DNA of 64,000 nt from Elymus sibiricus (Eukaryota; Streptophyta; Magnoliopsida; Poales; Poaceae), in the NCBI GenBank assembly GCA_039707655.1, contig CM077664.1, forward strand, positions 25,160,781 through 25,224,780, in the 5' to 3' direction. The notes below the pieces were generated by a model. It did not search any database. It worked only from the letters and a program-made list of their open reading frames with translations, and was not told the origin of the DNA. A program made the translations under genes and the position numbers. Of the stretch, positions 1 to 11,871 are shown in pieces (position 1 is the first letter of the stretch; each line of letters opens with the position of its first letter).

Positions 1-3000
1 CAAGTAGGTAAATGATAAAAACAGAATTTTTGATGTGGAATGCTACCTATCATGTTTCATCATGTAATCTCTCTCTTACGGTCTGAATAATAAGATCCAA
101 GTGATTCAAAGCAATAGTCTATAATTAGATATAAGGACATCAATACTCAGGCATACTAATAAACAATCATGTCTTTCAAAATAAAAATGCTAAAGAACGT
201 TATCCCTACAAAATCATATAATCCTGTCATGCTCCATCTTCTTCACACAAAGTATTTATCATGAACAACCCCGGTTTTAGCCAAGCAATTGGTTCATACT
301 TTTTAACGCGCTTCAGCTTTTTCAACTCCCACTCAATACATGAGCACAAGCCATGGATATAGCACTACGGGTGGAATAGAATATGGTGGTAGAGATAAAT
401 AAGAGAAGTCAAAAATGGAGAAAGTCTCACATCAACGAGGCTAATCAACAGGCTATGGAGATGCCCATCAATTGATGTCAATGCGAGGAGTAGGGATTGC
501 CATGCAACGGATGCACTAAGAGCTATAAGTGTATGAAAGCTCAACATGAAAACTAAGTGGGTGTGCATCCAACTTGCTTGCTCATGAAGACCTCGGGCAT
601 TTGAGGATGCCCGTCATCGGAATATACAAGCCAAGTTCTATAATGAAAAATTCCTACTAGTATATGAAAGTGAGAAAATAGGAGACTATCTATATGAAAA
701 AACATGGTGCTACTCTGAAGCACAAGTGTGTAAAAGGATAGTAACATTGCCCCTTCTCTCTTTTTCTCTCATTTATTTATTTTATTCTTTTTTTTCTTTT
801 CTTCTTTTTTCTTCCTTTTTTTATTTTTCATGGCTCTTTTTTGCCTCTTTTTTCTATATATATATATATATATATTTATTTATTTATTTATTTCTTCGTC
901 CGGAGTCTCATCCCGACTTGTGGGGGAATCATGGTCTCCATCATCCTTTCCTCACTGGGACAATGCTCTAATAATGATGATCATCACACCTCTATTTACT
1001 TACAACTCAACATTACAACTCGAAACTAGAACAAAATATGACTCTATATGAATGCCTCTGGCAGTGTACCAGGATGTGCAATGATGCTAGCGTAACATGT
1101 ATGACAATGATGAACGGTGGCTGAGCCACGAATACTATGTCAGCTATATGATCATGCAAAGCAATATGACAATGATGATGTATGTCATAAAAACGGAACG
1201 GTGGAAGTTGCACGGTAATATATCTAGGAATGGCTATGGAAATGCCATGATAGGTAGGTATGGTGGCTGTTTTGAGGAAGATATAAGGAGGCTTATGTGT
1301 GATAGAGCGTATCATATCATGGGGTTTGGATGCACCGGTGAAGTTTGCACCAACTCTCGATGTGAGAAAGGGCAATGCATGGTACCGAAGAGGCTAGCAA
1401 ATTGCGGAAACTGAGAGTGTGTATAATCCATGGACTCACATTAGTCATAAAGAACTCACATACTTATTGCGAAAGTTTATTAGCCCTCGAAGCGAAGTAC
1501 TACTACGCATGCCCCTAGGGGGGAGGTTGGTAGGAGTTAACCATCGCGCGCCCCCGACCGCCAGGCAAAGGAAGTCAATCAATAATAAATCATGCTCCAA
1601 CTTCATAGCATAACGACAGATCAGATGTGCATGCTTTGGGAATCACAAACCTTAACACAATTATTATTATTAAACCACAGTTATCTACTAATACCTCCCA
1701 CATATTACCATCTTAATATCGCAAAACTATTGCAAGGAATCAAATTTATCATATTCAGTGATCTACATGAAAGTTTTTATTATATCCTTCTTGAATACCT
1801 ATCATATCAGGACCAAATTCATAACTCGTGCATATTACCATTGCTATCAAGAGACTCTCAAAAGATATAAGTGAAGCATGAGAGTGCAACTATTTCTTTA
1901 AAATATAACCACCGCCGTGCTCTAACAGATATAAGTGAAGCACTAGAGCAACTGCCTAGCTCAAAAGATATAAGTGAAGCACTTAGAGTATTCTAACAAA
2001 TCACGAATAATGTGTGTCCCTCTAAAAAAGGTGTGTTCAGAAAAGATGATTGTGACAAACTAAAAATCAAACAAAAGCAAGAAAACTATTTCACAAGAAA
2101 CTCCAAGTAAAACAAATATCATGTGATGAATAAAAATATAGCTCCATGTGAGTTGCCGATAGATTGTAGATGAAAGAGGGGATGCCTTCCAGGGCATCCC
2201 CAAGCTTAGATGCTTGAGTCTTCCTTTAATATTACCTTGGGGTGCCTTGGGCATCCCCAAGCTTAGTCTCTTGCCGCTCCTTATTCCTTTGTCCATCATA
2301 GTCTCACCCAAAACTTGAAAACTTCAGCACACAAAACTCAACAGAAACCTCGTGAGATCCGTTAGTATAACAAACAAATCTTAAACTTTAGGTACTGTAG
2401 TAAATTGATTCATATTTAATATTGGTATAATGCTACTGTACTCCAACTTCTCCATGACTCACACCCCCCGATACGATCCATAGATTCATCAAAATAAGCA
2501 AACTATGCAACAAAAACAGAATCTGTCTAAAACAGAACAGTCTGTAAAGATCTATTTAAAAGCCATATTTCTATAACTCCAAAAATTCTGAAAAATTAGG
2601 AAGACGTAAACAATTCATATACCAATACTGTGTAAAAATGTCAGATTTTTCTGCCACTCCAGTACAGAACCAAAATTCCAGCACTGGACGCAAAACTTTC
2701 TTTTCCAAACAGCATCACTTATACAATCTTCCAAATCATCCCAAAGGCATTACTTGGCACAAACACTAATTAAAACATAAAAACACAATCATAACATAGG
2801 CTATAATTATGCAAACACTCAAAAAGAGAAGATAAAAGCAAAAATTTGTTTTATTCATTGGGTTGCCTCCCAAGAAGCGCTATTGTTTTATGCCCCTAGC
2901 TAGGCATAATGCATAGTTTCAAGTGTTGTCATCCTTGGTTTTTGCTATTTTAGAAGGATTGGTCTCGAACCCGGGAGGCTCTTTACGCTTCCCATGATTT

Positions 3001-3229
3001 TCAGAAAACAAAGAAATTTTTCTATCTAAAGTTCTATCTTCTTATTGCAAATAGTGAGGAGATTATTCGTACGATTGAGGTTACCACTAACATTTTTAAG
3101 GGGTTCATTAGACTTTTGTAACTCCACCAATTTTTTTTTGTATGTCACCTAGCTTTTCCAAAATTTGGACCCCTTCTTGAGTATAGTTAGGTCCTTTTTG
3201 CAATGGTCGGGTTCCCACTATTCCCTCTA

Positions 3230-3607
3230 TTAATTCAATAGCAGTATTAGGATCACTATCAATAAAATTTCCTTTGGTAGAAAGTCCAAGAGTTGTCTAT
3301 TGGGCACAGTTAGCCCTACATAAAAGTTTCGCAACAAAATTTTTATATCCCCTTTTATAGTGCAAACACGATAAGATTCAATTATCCTATACCAAGTGTC
3401 TTTCAAATTTTCTCCTTGTTTTTGTTTGAAGTAAAGGACTTCAAAATACGGAGACAAAGGAGGGATGGTAAAACTGGTCATGGTGACGAGGCAAACAAGG
3501 GAACTAGCAAATAAAATATTTTTGTGTTTTGTAAGAATTTTTTTTAGAAGTGTGGGAGATGAAAACAAGAGGCAAATGCAAATAAAAGGCAAATAAAGTA
3601 AATGCAA
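3230..3607 (-). pseudogene. gag remnant of element A
   Basis: A 125-codon minus-strand reading frame whose middle looks like the conserved part of plant Gypsy gag (Retrotrans_gag family). The pattern FKQKQGENLKDTWYRI, about 14 residues, then a run ending NFYVGL and a leucine-rich tail matches the usual F-x-Q-x-x-x-E-S-L-x-x-A-W ... F-Y-x-G-L layout. Gag packages the element RNA into cytoplasmic particles. The frame is far shorter than a full gag, and the downstream minus-strand sequence (about 2960-3230) is in several frames with stops but still encodes a lysine- and glutamate-rich, coiled-coil-like stretch. The start is arbitrary. In A' the same position holds an unrelated ORF (26431-27300). 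Probably non-functional. Confidence 0.6.
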
Positions 3608-3658
3608 GTGATTGATAGTTTGTGCGAAGGTACTTGGTAATTTTGATGATGTCTCCTC

Positions 3659-3671
3659 GGCAACGGCGCCA
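3659..3671 (-). other. Primer binding site of A
   Basis: Minus-strand TGGCGCCGTTGCC lies about 11 bases inside the LTR end. This sequence is the tRNA-Asp-type primer site used by Athila-lineage Gypsy elements. The same site in A' (27481-27493) and E (18262-18274) confirms it. Confidence 0.85.
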
Positions 3672-3682
3672 AAAATTCTTCC

Positions 3683-5229
3683 TGCTACTTGTAGTCTGCG
3701 TTGGTATTTCCCCGAAGAGGACAGGATGATGCAGTACAGTAGAGATAAGTATTTTCCTCAGTTAAGAACCAAGGTTATCAATCCAGTAGGAGAACCAAGC
3801 AAAATTCCGTTAAGCGCACCTGCACACAGAAAATCAAACACTTGCACCCAACGCAAAAAAGAGGGTTGTCAATCCCCTTAGCGGTTAATTGCAAGGATTA
3901 AATCTTATCGAGGTAAATAGATAAACTAAAATACTAATTAAAATAAAAGTAAATAAATTTCAGCAAGGTATTTTTAGGTTTTTTATATGATAAAGATAGA
4001 CCCGGAGACCATAGTTTTCACTAGAGGCTTCTCTCTTGAGCGCATAAACATACTATGGGTAAACAAATTACTGTTGGGCAATTGATAGAAAAGCAAATAA
4101 TTATGACGAATTCATGGCAATGATCATGTATATAGGCATCACGTCCGAGACAAGTAGACCGACTCCTGTCTGCATCTACTACTATTACTCCACCTATCGA
4201 CCGCTATCCAGCATGCATCTAGGGTATTAAGTATGACACAAAGTAACGCCTTAAGCAAGATGACATGATGTAGAGAAGGAAATTCAAGCAATATGAATAA
4301 ACCCCATCTTTTTATCCTTAATGGCAACAATACAAATACGTGTCATGTCCCTTTCTATCACTGGGATTGAGCACCGCAAGATTGAACCCGTCACAAAGCA
4401 CCTCTCCCATTGCAAGATAAATCAATCTAGTAGGCCAAACCAAATCGATAGATCGGAGAGAAATACGAAGCTATAACAATCATGCATAAAAAGAGTTTAG
4501 AGAAGACTCAAATATTTCTCATGAATAATCTGATCATAAACTCACAATGCATCGGATCCCAGCAAACACACCGCAAAAGAAGATTACATCGGATAGAACT
4601 CCAAGAACATCGAGGAGAACATTGTATTGAAGATCAAAGAGAGAGAAGAAGCCATCTAGCTATTAGCTATGGACCCGTAGGTCTGTGGTAAACTACTCAC
4701 ACATCATCGGAAGGGCAGCAAGGTTGATGTAGAAGCCCTCCGTGATCGACTCCCCCTCCGGCAGATTATCGGAAAAGGCCTCCAGATGGGATCGCGGAAG
4801 AACAGAGGCTTGCGGCGGCAGAAAGGTTTTCTCTTCTGGCTCTCTGAGGGTTTCCCAAAATTTGTGAATTTATAGAAGTGGAATTAGGTCAAACGGAGTC
4901 ACGTGGGCCCCCACAAGGCAGCACGGCGCCCCCCGGGGCATGCCCTAGTGCCTTGTGAAGCCTCCGTGAGGCTTCTGGCCTCCTCCCGAAGCTTCCACGG
5001 TTTCTTTTGTCCAGAAAAAAATCTCCAAAAAGTTTCATGGCATTTGGACTTCATTTGGTACTGTTTCTCTGAAAAGGGAAAAACAAGCAGAAAACAGCAA
5101 CTGGCACTGGGCACTAGGTTAATAGGTTAGTCCCAAAAAATGATATATAATTGCATATAAAAACATCCAATATTGATATTATAATAGCATGGAACAATAA
5201 AAAATTATAGATACGTTGGAGACATATCA
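3683..5229 (-). repeat. 5' LTR of element A
   Basis: A complete LTR of 1547 bp in minus orientation, starting TGATATGTCTCC and ending CAAGTAGCA next to the primer site. A TATA box (minus TATAAATT, about 4867-4874) marks the likely transcription start. The LTR matches LTR E (16687-18250, opposite orientation) and the two half LTRs of A', which supports the boundaries. The usual second base TGATACG has become TGATATG, a C-to-T change. Confidence 0.88.
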
Positions 5230-5301
5230 TGGCTCAATGGAATGATGGAAGGTGGGTGGGTGCAAGCTGATGAAATAATGAATGGTCACTGACTCATTGC
5301 G

Positions 5302-5490
5302 CTAAAAGGCTGCGTTCCGCTCAATACGTGCCAACAAGCGGTTAGTCTCACGCTTGTTCCTCTCAACCTCTAACAAGAGCTCTGCCAACAGAGGCTGGTC
5401 GAGAGGATCTTCATCCCTACCATTTCCGTGGTTCCAGCTACGAGCAACAGAACCTCGGGTAACTGGCGACATCCTGAGGAACAAAACCAT
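5302..5490 (-). pseudogene. gag N-terminal fragment of element B
   Basis: A short minus-strand reading frame, 62 codons, placed about 470 bases inside the primer site where gag should begin. It contains a charged, helix-forming segment (LLAELLLEVERNKRETNRLL, near residues 34-53) of the kind seen at gag N-termini of plant Gypsy elements. The second methionine (SPVTRG follows) is the likelier start. The frame hits a stop just before the insertion point of element A, so only this stub remains. Assignment is by position and composition only; I cannot see a nucleocapsid zinc knuckle. Confidence 0.45.
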
Positions 5491-5954
5491 GGAACAACAA
5501 GGATGGAATCAGCATCAACATAAGGATGCAGAATGTAGCACAAGGGAATTAGAATCTCTCGAATTCCTAGGATAATTTCGGCAGCATAATGGCAGTAAAA
5601 TGCTCGAAATAAGACATCCTGCAAAAGATGGGTAGTACCATACTCGACATCATCGCTCAAGATTCTGTGACAGTACTAATCAAATACACAGGAAGTACTC
5701 AAAAACTGGAGTATGACTCTGATTAACCATTCCTATAGGTCTACGGAATAGTAACTCGTGATCCTGATAGATAGATGAGAAAGCCTAGTTTCTTAACCCC
5801 TTAGAAAAGAAGAGGGTGACTCAGAATCAGAATGACACAGGATAAGGAGTGAAAAGAGCCTTACGATCCCTTCCACAATCAATTCCCCTATATAACTAAA
5901 GCATTTCTAGACTCGACTTCGACCAGTTTGGCATGGTAATCCTACAGTCAGTCA

Positions 5955-5967
5955 GGCTCTGATACCA
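5955..5967 (-). other. Primer binding site of element B
   Basis: Minus-strand TGGTATCAGAGCC, the initiator tRNA-Met primer site, four bases from the LTR end (LTR ends ...GGTCCCAACA). Confidence 0.9.
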
Positions 5968-7102
5968 AAGCTGTTGGGACCCCGATCCTAAGTCACACCG
6001 ATCTAGCATGTAACACATCATATCACTTTGCGGCCTCACGCACGGTATTCCCACGGCTGCAGCCTTACCTTTGCCGGGACCGTTTGTGCCTTTTGGGTCA
6101 CATATATGATTGTGTCACTAGCATCCATATGACAGAGAACCCGGGCCGACATGACTAGTCATAAACCAAGGTGGCACAAACTTACAGGGACAGGCATACG
6201 TGACCCAGCAATGCATGTGTCGGTCAGCAACGAGTGTAACCGAGTCGTAGCGATGCTACAAAGAACTCAAGTAAACACCGCGTGACATTTCCCCGTAGGG
6301 ACAGACACAGGAGCAAAGAAGGACACATGCCGGTGAATCCATGTGTTCCGGATGGAAGCACTTGGAGGCATTTCCCCATAGGGAAGGCTACCAAGAATAA
6401 ACAACTAGGTGTCGGATCCCACACATACCAAGGCATGTCAATAACATACACACAATATGCTCGATATGTGTAGATACAACATGGCATCACAACATAACTC
6501 TATGTCTCAAAGTATTTATTTAAAAGGATCCGAGGAGCCATACATAACATTATATTACAAACAAGGGTCACATGACCCATCATACAAAGCATACAAGCAA
6601 CGGAAGCATAAACGTGTCTGAGTATAGACATCTACAAAAGAAAAAGGCTAAGAAGCTTGACTATCTACAAGACCCTCTCAAGGTTACAAGATCGTAGCTG
6701 GGATACAAGCTACTCGTCAAAGTCCACGTAGAACTACTAGTGAGACTAAAGTCTCCTCTGCAAAAATGTAAATTAAGCAAACATGAGTACAAAGGTACTC
6801 AGCAAGAATTACATCAGAACTAACTACATATGCATCAGTGTCAATAAAGGGGGTGGTGGAGTTTAACCGCAGCAAGCCAGCTTTGACTCGGTGGCTATCC
6901 TGAACTACGACTACCAGTAATTTATTTGAGGTGAGAAAGCGCACACGAGTCCACTAATCACCACAACAATACAACACTATGGACTCTCTCCCGTCTCCCT
7001 ACAAGAAGGCCATCCATAGCACTCACGCTTATCTTGCGCATTTTAGAGTATCCACTTCAAGTTGTCTATGACCATATAAGTCTCCAAGTAGTCCATATCC
7101 GA

Positions 7103-7122
7103 GGACGCGGCTATTCGAATAG
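7103..7122 (-). promoter_or_regulatory. Conserved LTR motif with palindromic core
   Basis: Minus-strand CTATTCGAATAGCCGCGTCC. The first ten bases are a perfect palindrome with its flank (CTATTCGAATAG). The same 20 bases, or one mismatch of them, occur in both LARD LTRs (about 32580-32599 and 39438-39457) and in LTR F (56150-56169), always in the sense orientation of the element and downstream of the presumed transcription start. Function unknown. Confidence 0.7.
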
Positions 7123-9248
7123 ATCATTAACCATCCATGACTCAAAGGAACCCGTCCTCGTCCCATCAGCAATGTTACCTTTTGGAACATGTATCTGCGT
7201 CCAGCCCGGACACTGTGCCATGCCGTGTGCCACCCGGACACATGCGCCATGCGCCATCTGCCCACACACCTGACCCGCAAATGTCCGTGTAACCGCCAGG
7301 TAGGCTATGATAGACACGAAACTCAATTCCTATGAGCCGTATCACAAGTCAATCCACCATGTTCTCCAACACGTCCTCTCATCACCAACTTGACCAAAAC
7401 GGGTCAAGACACTTAAGTCTCATCATTAGGACATGATCATTCCAATTGATCACCCAGATGGATCAGACCTGACACAACTCTAAGCATAGCAAGCGAGCAT
7501 GGAAGAGTAGTCACAACATAGCTCAAGCAACTCCTAAGCATGCTAGGATGGTTTAGCTATTTGGTGACAATGACAGGTCATGCAAAGGAATGGGTTCAAC
7601 TACCGAGAACAAGTAACAGTTGAATCATTGTTGTCCTAATGCAATAAAAGAGAGCAAGAGCGAGAGAGTGGGATTGTATCGGAATGCTCAAAGCGGCTTT
7701 GCTTGCCTGGAATATCAACACGGTAGCACTGCTCCTCGGATAGGTAGTCGGTGCCACTCGCAGGAGCAGAACCTATCGAGATGGACAGTACCGGAGAGGC
7801 AAACAATACACATCAAATGCAACAATATGATGCATGATCATGGCATGGAGATATGATGTGGTTTGAGCTAATGCATCTAATAAACAATTGGATGAAGTCC
7901 ATTTGAACCAAAGGTTCAGATGCAACTCCAACATAACCTTTTTAAAATGCCACTTATGTTTTTTCACTTATTCAGCAGATATAAGTTAGTTTTTCATGCA
8001 TGAAAATGGTACAGATGGATAGATTGATTTTTTCTGATAATTTTTCATATATAAATTATTTCATTCTGAGCTACGGTTGAATTTCTATGATTTTTAGAAG
8101 TTTAAACAATTTTCTAGAATTTATAATTCATTTCTGAAATATAAAAACGCCAGAAAATCATTATGACGCCTGCATTGGGTGAGCAGTACGTCAGCTGGTC
8201 AACTGGGCTGGTCCAGGACAAACCTGACCAGTGGGGCCCACTGGTCATTGACTCATTCAGTTAATCAGGGTAATTAGCACTAATTTTTACCATAAACTAA
8301 AATTAACTAGACGCTGGCCTCACGTGTCATTGACTGCAGGGGAGTCAAATCCGGTGGTACAGGTCAAACCCGCCGGTGGTTGGTCTCTGGCGAGGGCCAA
8401 GACGGTGCGGTGGCTCGGAAAACCGCCACAGGGCACGGTTTGACGCGCCGTTGGGTCCGTTGGAAAGCTCATGCTCGCGCGCGTCGAACGGTGGTGGAAG
8501 CTGGCCCTAGGGTGGCCGGAGTAGACACCGGCGATGACCACTGTGGTGGTCGGAGCTTGGGCCAGCTCGGGGTCGAGGCTACGGCGTGCAAACGGACTAA
8601 CTGAAGCTCCAGCGAGGCTATACGTGGTGCTGCGAAGCGTTTGGACGCACTGGCGCGACCAAATGGTCGCCAAAACAATGCCGGTGACAAGCGCGGGCGG
8701 CGGTGGTTCTCGGTCTTGAAGAACGCAATGGCTAGAGCTCGAATTCGAGCGCGAGGATAGGGGGAAAAGGATCAGCAGCTCACAGCGAGGTCTTCGGTTA
8801 TCTCGGAGGCTCGGGGGGGGGGGGGGACGTCGGAGGCGACGTACGGGCGGCGGCAATCTCGGATGGCCGAGGGTGAAGACGATGGCGGAGACGGCCAAGC
8901 AGAGCTCCACGGCTTGCGTGGCTCGGCAGAGATGAAGTAGGCGTCGTGGCGGAGCTCTTGGACATGACGAGGAGGCGCGTAGGTGGCTGTGGCTGCGACT
9001 GCGACGAGCGGCGGTGACGAGCTTGCTCGGTGGAGCTCGGCAGAGGGGGAATAGAGGAGGGCATAGACACGGGAGAGAGTGAGAAGGGCCGAGAGGGTAG
9101 CGTGGCATCTCCATGGAGTTGCAGGGGCAAGCAGGGAGGCAGGAGGTGGCCGGGCGCGTGCGCGCGCGCGGCGACCACGCACCCCTGCCTTCTGGCATGA
9201 GGTAGGGGACGACTGACACTTGGGCCAGATGGGCCACATAGTGCCAGG

Positions 9249-10873
9249 TGATACGTCTCCAGCGTATCTATAATTTATGACGTATTCATGCCATGTTTAT
9301 TATAGTTTTGTATGATTTTGGTGCACTTTTATATGGATTTTATATGATTTTTATGGACTAACATATTGACCTAGTGCCCAGTGCCAGTTGCTGTTTTCTG
9401 CTTGTTTTTGGTTTTCCAAAAAATCCATAACAAATGAAGTCCAAATGCAGCGAAACTTTTTAACGATTTTTTTAGGAAGGGAATAGACCCAGGAAGCTTC
9501 GGAGGAGCAGCAGAAGAGCCACAGGGGCCCCACGAGCTACCTGGGCGCGCCTGCCCCCCCCCCCCCAGGCGCGCCCTGGTGCCTCGTGGGCCCCCTGTGG
9601 CACCTCTTCGCGTGATTCCAACACTGAAAAATCATATATATTCAGAAACCAACGAAAGTTAACCTAGATGAGTTTATACGCCGCCGCAAGCCTCTGTACC
9701 TCCACGATCTCATCTACAGCCCTTTTTCGGCACCCTGCCGGAGGGGGGAAAGCATCACCGGGGGCCATTTTCATCATCCCGGCGGTCTCCATGAGGAGGA
9801 GGGAGTATTCACCCTCGGGGCTGAGGGTTTGTACCAGTAGCTATGTGTTTTATCTCTCTCTCTCGTGTTCTTGATTTGGCACGATCTTGATGTATCGCGA
9901 GCTTTGTTAATATAGTTGGATCATATGGTGTTTCTTCCCTCTCTATCCTTGTTGTGATGAATCGAATATTTTCCCTTTGATGTTTCGTTATTGTTGGACT
10001 GAATATTTCAGATTTGAGAACACTTGATGTATGTCTTGCATATGAATACCCGTGGTGACAATGGGGTATTATATTGACTCACTTGATATATGTTTTGGCA
10101 CTCAACTTGCGGATTCCCGTGGTGACATTGGGGTAATCTATGCAGAGGGGTTGATGCACGTTTTCATTATCTTTTCTCCGATAGAAACTTTGGGGTGCTC
10201 CTTGGAGTTCTTTGTGAGGATTCAATGTTATGATTATGAAGTTGTTTGATGCATATCGTATAATCAACTCACGGATACTTGTGGTGACATTGGAGTATCT
10301 AGGTGACATTAGAGTTGGTTGATGTGTATCATATGGTGTTATTTTAGTACGAACTCTAGGGCTGTTTGTGACACTTATAGGAATAGCTCAATAGATCGAT
10401 CGGAAAGGATAACTTGGGAGTGATTCTTTATCACACGTTGAGGGATGATTATATGATCCAATTATGTTAACATTGTTGAGAGATTGCACTAGCGAAAGTA
10501 TGAACCCTAGGCCTTGTTTCTAAGCATTGCAATACCATTTATGCTCACTTTTGTTACTTGCTACCTTGCTGTTTTTTATTGTTCACACTACAAAAACCAA
10601 TATCTACTATCCATACAACACTTGTTTCACCATCTCTTCGCCGAACTAGTGCACCTATACAATTTACCATTGTATTGGGTGTGTTGGGGACACAAGAGAC
10701 TCTTTGTTATTTGGTTGCAGGGTTGTTTGAGAGAGAACATCTTCATCCTATGCCTCCCACGGATTGATAAACCTTAGGTCATCCATTTGAGGGAAAATTG
10801 CTACTGTCCTACAAACCTCTGCGCTTGGAGGCCCAACACGAGTCTACAAGAACAAGTTGTGTAGTAGACATCA
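9249..10873 (+). mobile_element. Solo LTR C of a Gypsy element
   Basis: A complete 1625-bp LTR, TGATACGTCTCC...GTAGACATCA, flanked on both sides by CCAGG (9244-9248 and 10874-10878). A perfect five-base duplication around a single LTR is the signature of a full insertion followed by LTR-LTR recombination. It contains a GC-rich hairpin (arms about 9543-9553 and 9566-9576, with outer arms extending to GGGGCCCCACGAG) and a degenerate tandem motif GTGGTGACATTGG near 10050, 10120 and 10285. It resembles WHAM/Sabrina-type LTRs by memory only. It is inserted in LTR B in the opposite orientation. Confidence 0.92.
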
Positions 10874-11355
10874 CCAGGCCGCTAGGTTAGTTGGCCCAGG
10901 TAAGTTTCCTTTCCCTTTTTTTCTGTTTTCTATTTTCTGTAGTTTGTTTTGATTTGGTTTTCAAACCAAATCATTTTATAAAATTTTGGAAATATTTTTG
11001 GGCACTCTCTGAATTATTCCAGTGTCCGTTAATAATTCCCAGAATATTTGGAGTTGTCAAAATATTTATAGCAATTTTTTAAGCCCCAAATCAAATACAA
11101 TATGTGTTGAAACAAAATCCAAGATGGCTAGGAAAAATGTGTATCACCTCTGGTTGCTGTTTCCAGCTTTTTCCAAAAATCATGAACATTTTTGAAGACC
11201 ATTTTGGGTTCTAGAAATTTATTTTAGTTGAACCTATTTGAATTCCATTTGATGCTAGGGTTGGATCTTTCACCATTTCAAATTTAAATGAATTTAAACC
11301 TGATGCAAGAAAGAATTAGCTAGCCTAGGTCATTACAGAAGCTAGGGATGTGACA

Positions 11356-11871
11356 ACTCCTTCTATCTTTCCGCAAATAATCACAATTAAGGTTGTATCT
11401 TAAATTGCTTCTTTCGCATCACTACAGCGAATTCACACTTGAGTGCTGGAAGCTGGAGCGGGGCCCTACCGAGGAGGAGAAGGAAGAAATTAAAACTGGC
11501 GGTAAAGGAAAAGGAGGCTTTATTCCCTGGTTCTTGACAAAAGTACCATTCTATCCAAATTTCTTCTAGTGTCGACATTACATGTTTGTCTTTACATGCA
11601 ACTCATACACGAAACTTCTCTTATTGAACCTGTAGGCAAGAACAAACCCCATGAGAGCCGATTTGAAAGTGTTCGCCAATGGCTTCCAATATTCGGCCAA
11701 CAAATTAAAGGCTTACGATGTGAATGGGTATCGCTTCCATACCCATCATTACGACATGACACGGCCCAATCAAAAGACAATTAATAGCGGGGTCTTAACA
11801 CCAGGGACAGACGGATTTGATTACTATGGAAGAATCAAGGAAATGATCGAACAGGATTATGGTTTTGGCAA
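11356..11871 (+). pseudogene. CACTA-1 transposase-region fragment (DUF4216-like)
   Basis: Plus-strand sequence encoding a segment typical of the DUF4216 region in the large gene of plant En/Spm (CACTA) transposons. The clearest part is about 11650-11850: NGYRFHTHHYDMTRPNQKT, then a TINSGV..PGTDGFDYYGRI-like block. Upstream, 11425-11565 reads in another frame with a WF-rich segment before a stop, so a shift or intron separates them. CACTA transposase cuts at the CACTA/TAGTG ends and inserts with a three-base duplication. Element B abuts on the left (flank ACTCC) and element D on the right (possible duplication GGCAA). The matching 3' end of the transposon is at 20653-22542. It is a fragment of a once larger gene and non-functional. 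Confidence 0.75.

Larger units (their letters stand above)
1..5229 (-). mobile_element. Athila-like Gypsy LTR retrotransposon A (partial)
   Basis: Read on the minus strand, this element starts at 5229 with TGATATGTCTCC, runs through one LTR to 3683, has a TGGCGCCGTTGCC primer site, a decayed gag-like stretch, and then about 3 kb of A-rich non-coding internal DNA that leaves the window at base 1. The tRNA-Asp-type primer site is typical of the Athila lineage of Gypsy elements. The same family recurs as A' (22543-28009), which aligns with bases 1 to about 2930 and with the LTR. It is inserted in the gag leader of element B; the right flank begins TGGCT, and the partner duplication is outside the window. 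No reverse transcriptase or integrase is visible. Fatima- or Sabrina-type naming is possible but not proven here. Confidence 0.85.
5230..11355 (-). mobile_element. Gypsy retrotransposon B, 5' part (long LTR plus gag leader)
   Basis: A minus-strand element with its 5' LTR at 5972-11355 (interrupted by solo LTR C) followed by a tRNA-Met primer site and about 740 bp of leader and gag start, at which point element A is inserted. After removing C and its duplicated target, the LTR is about 3.75 kb, unusually long. The right flank is CACTA-1 coding sequence, so B inserted into CACTA-1. The remainder of B lies left of A, outside the window. LTR F (about 55800-58955) has the same order of conserved blocks and is a related family. 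Confidence 0.78.
5972..11355 (-). repeat. 5' LTR of element B, split by solo LTR C
   Basis: On the minus strand the LTR starts TGTCACATCCCTAG at 11355 and ends CCCAACA at 5972. Its middle (about 8330-9240) is very GC-rich and gives long chance reading frames. Between about 7900 and 8330, and again near 10880-11340, it is AT-rich. The motif CTATTCGAATAGCCGCGTCC lies at 7103-7122, and a GAGTAC...GTACTC inverted repeat at about 6782-6799; both recur in other long LTRs in this window. G runs occur near 8812. Confidence 0.78.

Noticed and set aside
8320..9237. 305-codon minus-strand ORF
   Set aside because: Lies in the GC-rich part of LTR B; other frames are also open and composition is Pro/Arg/Ser low complexity.
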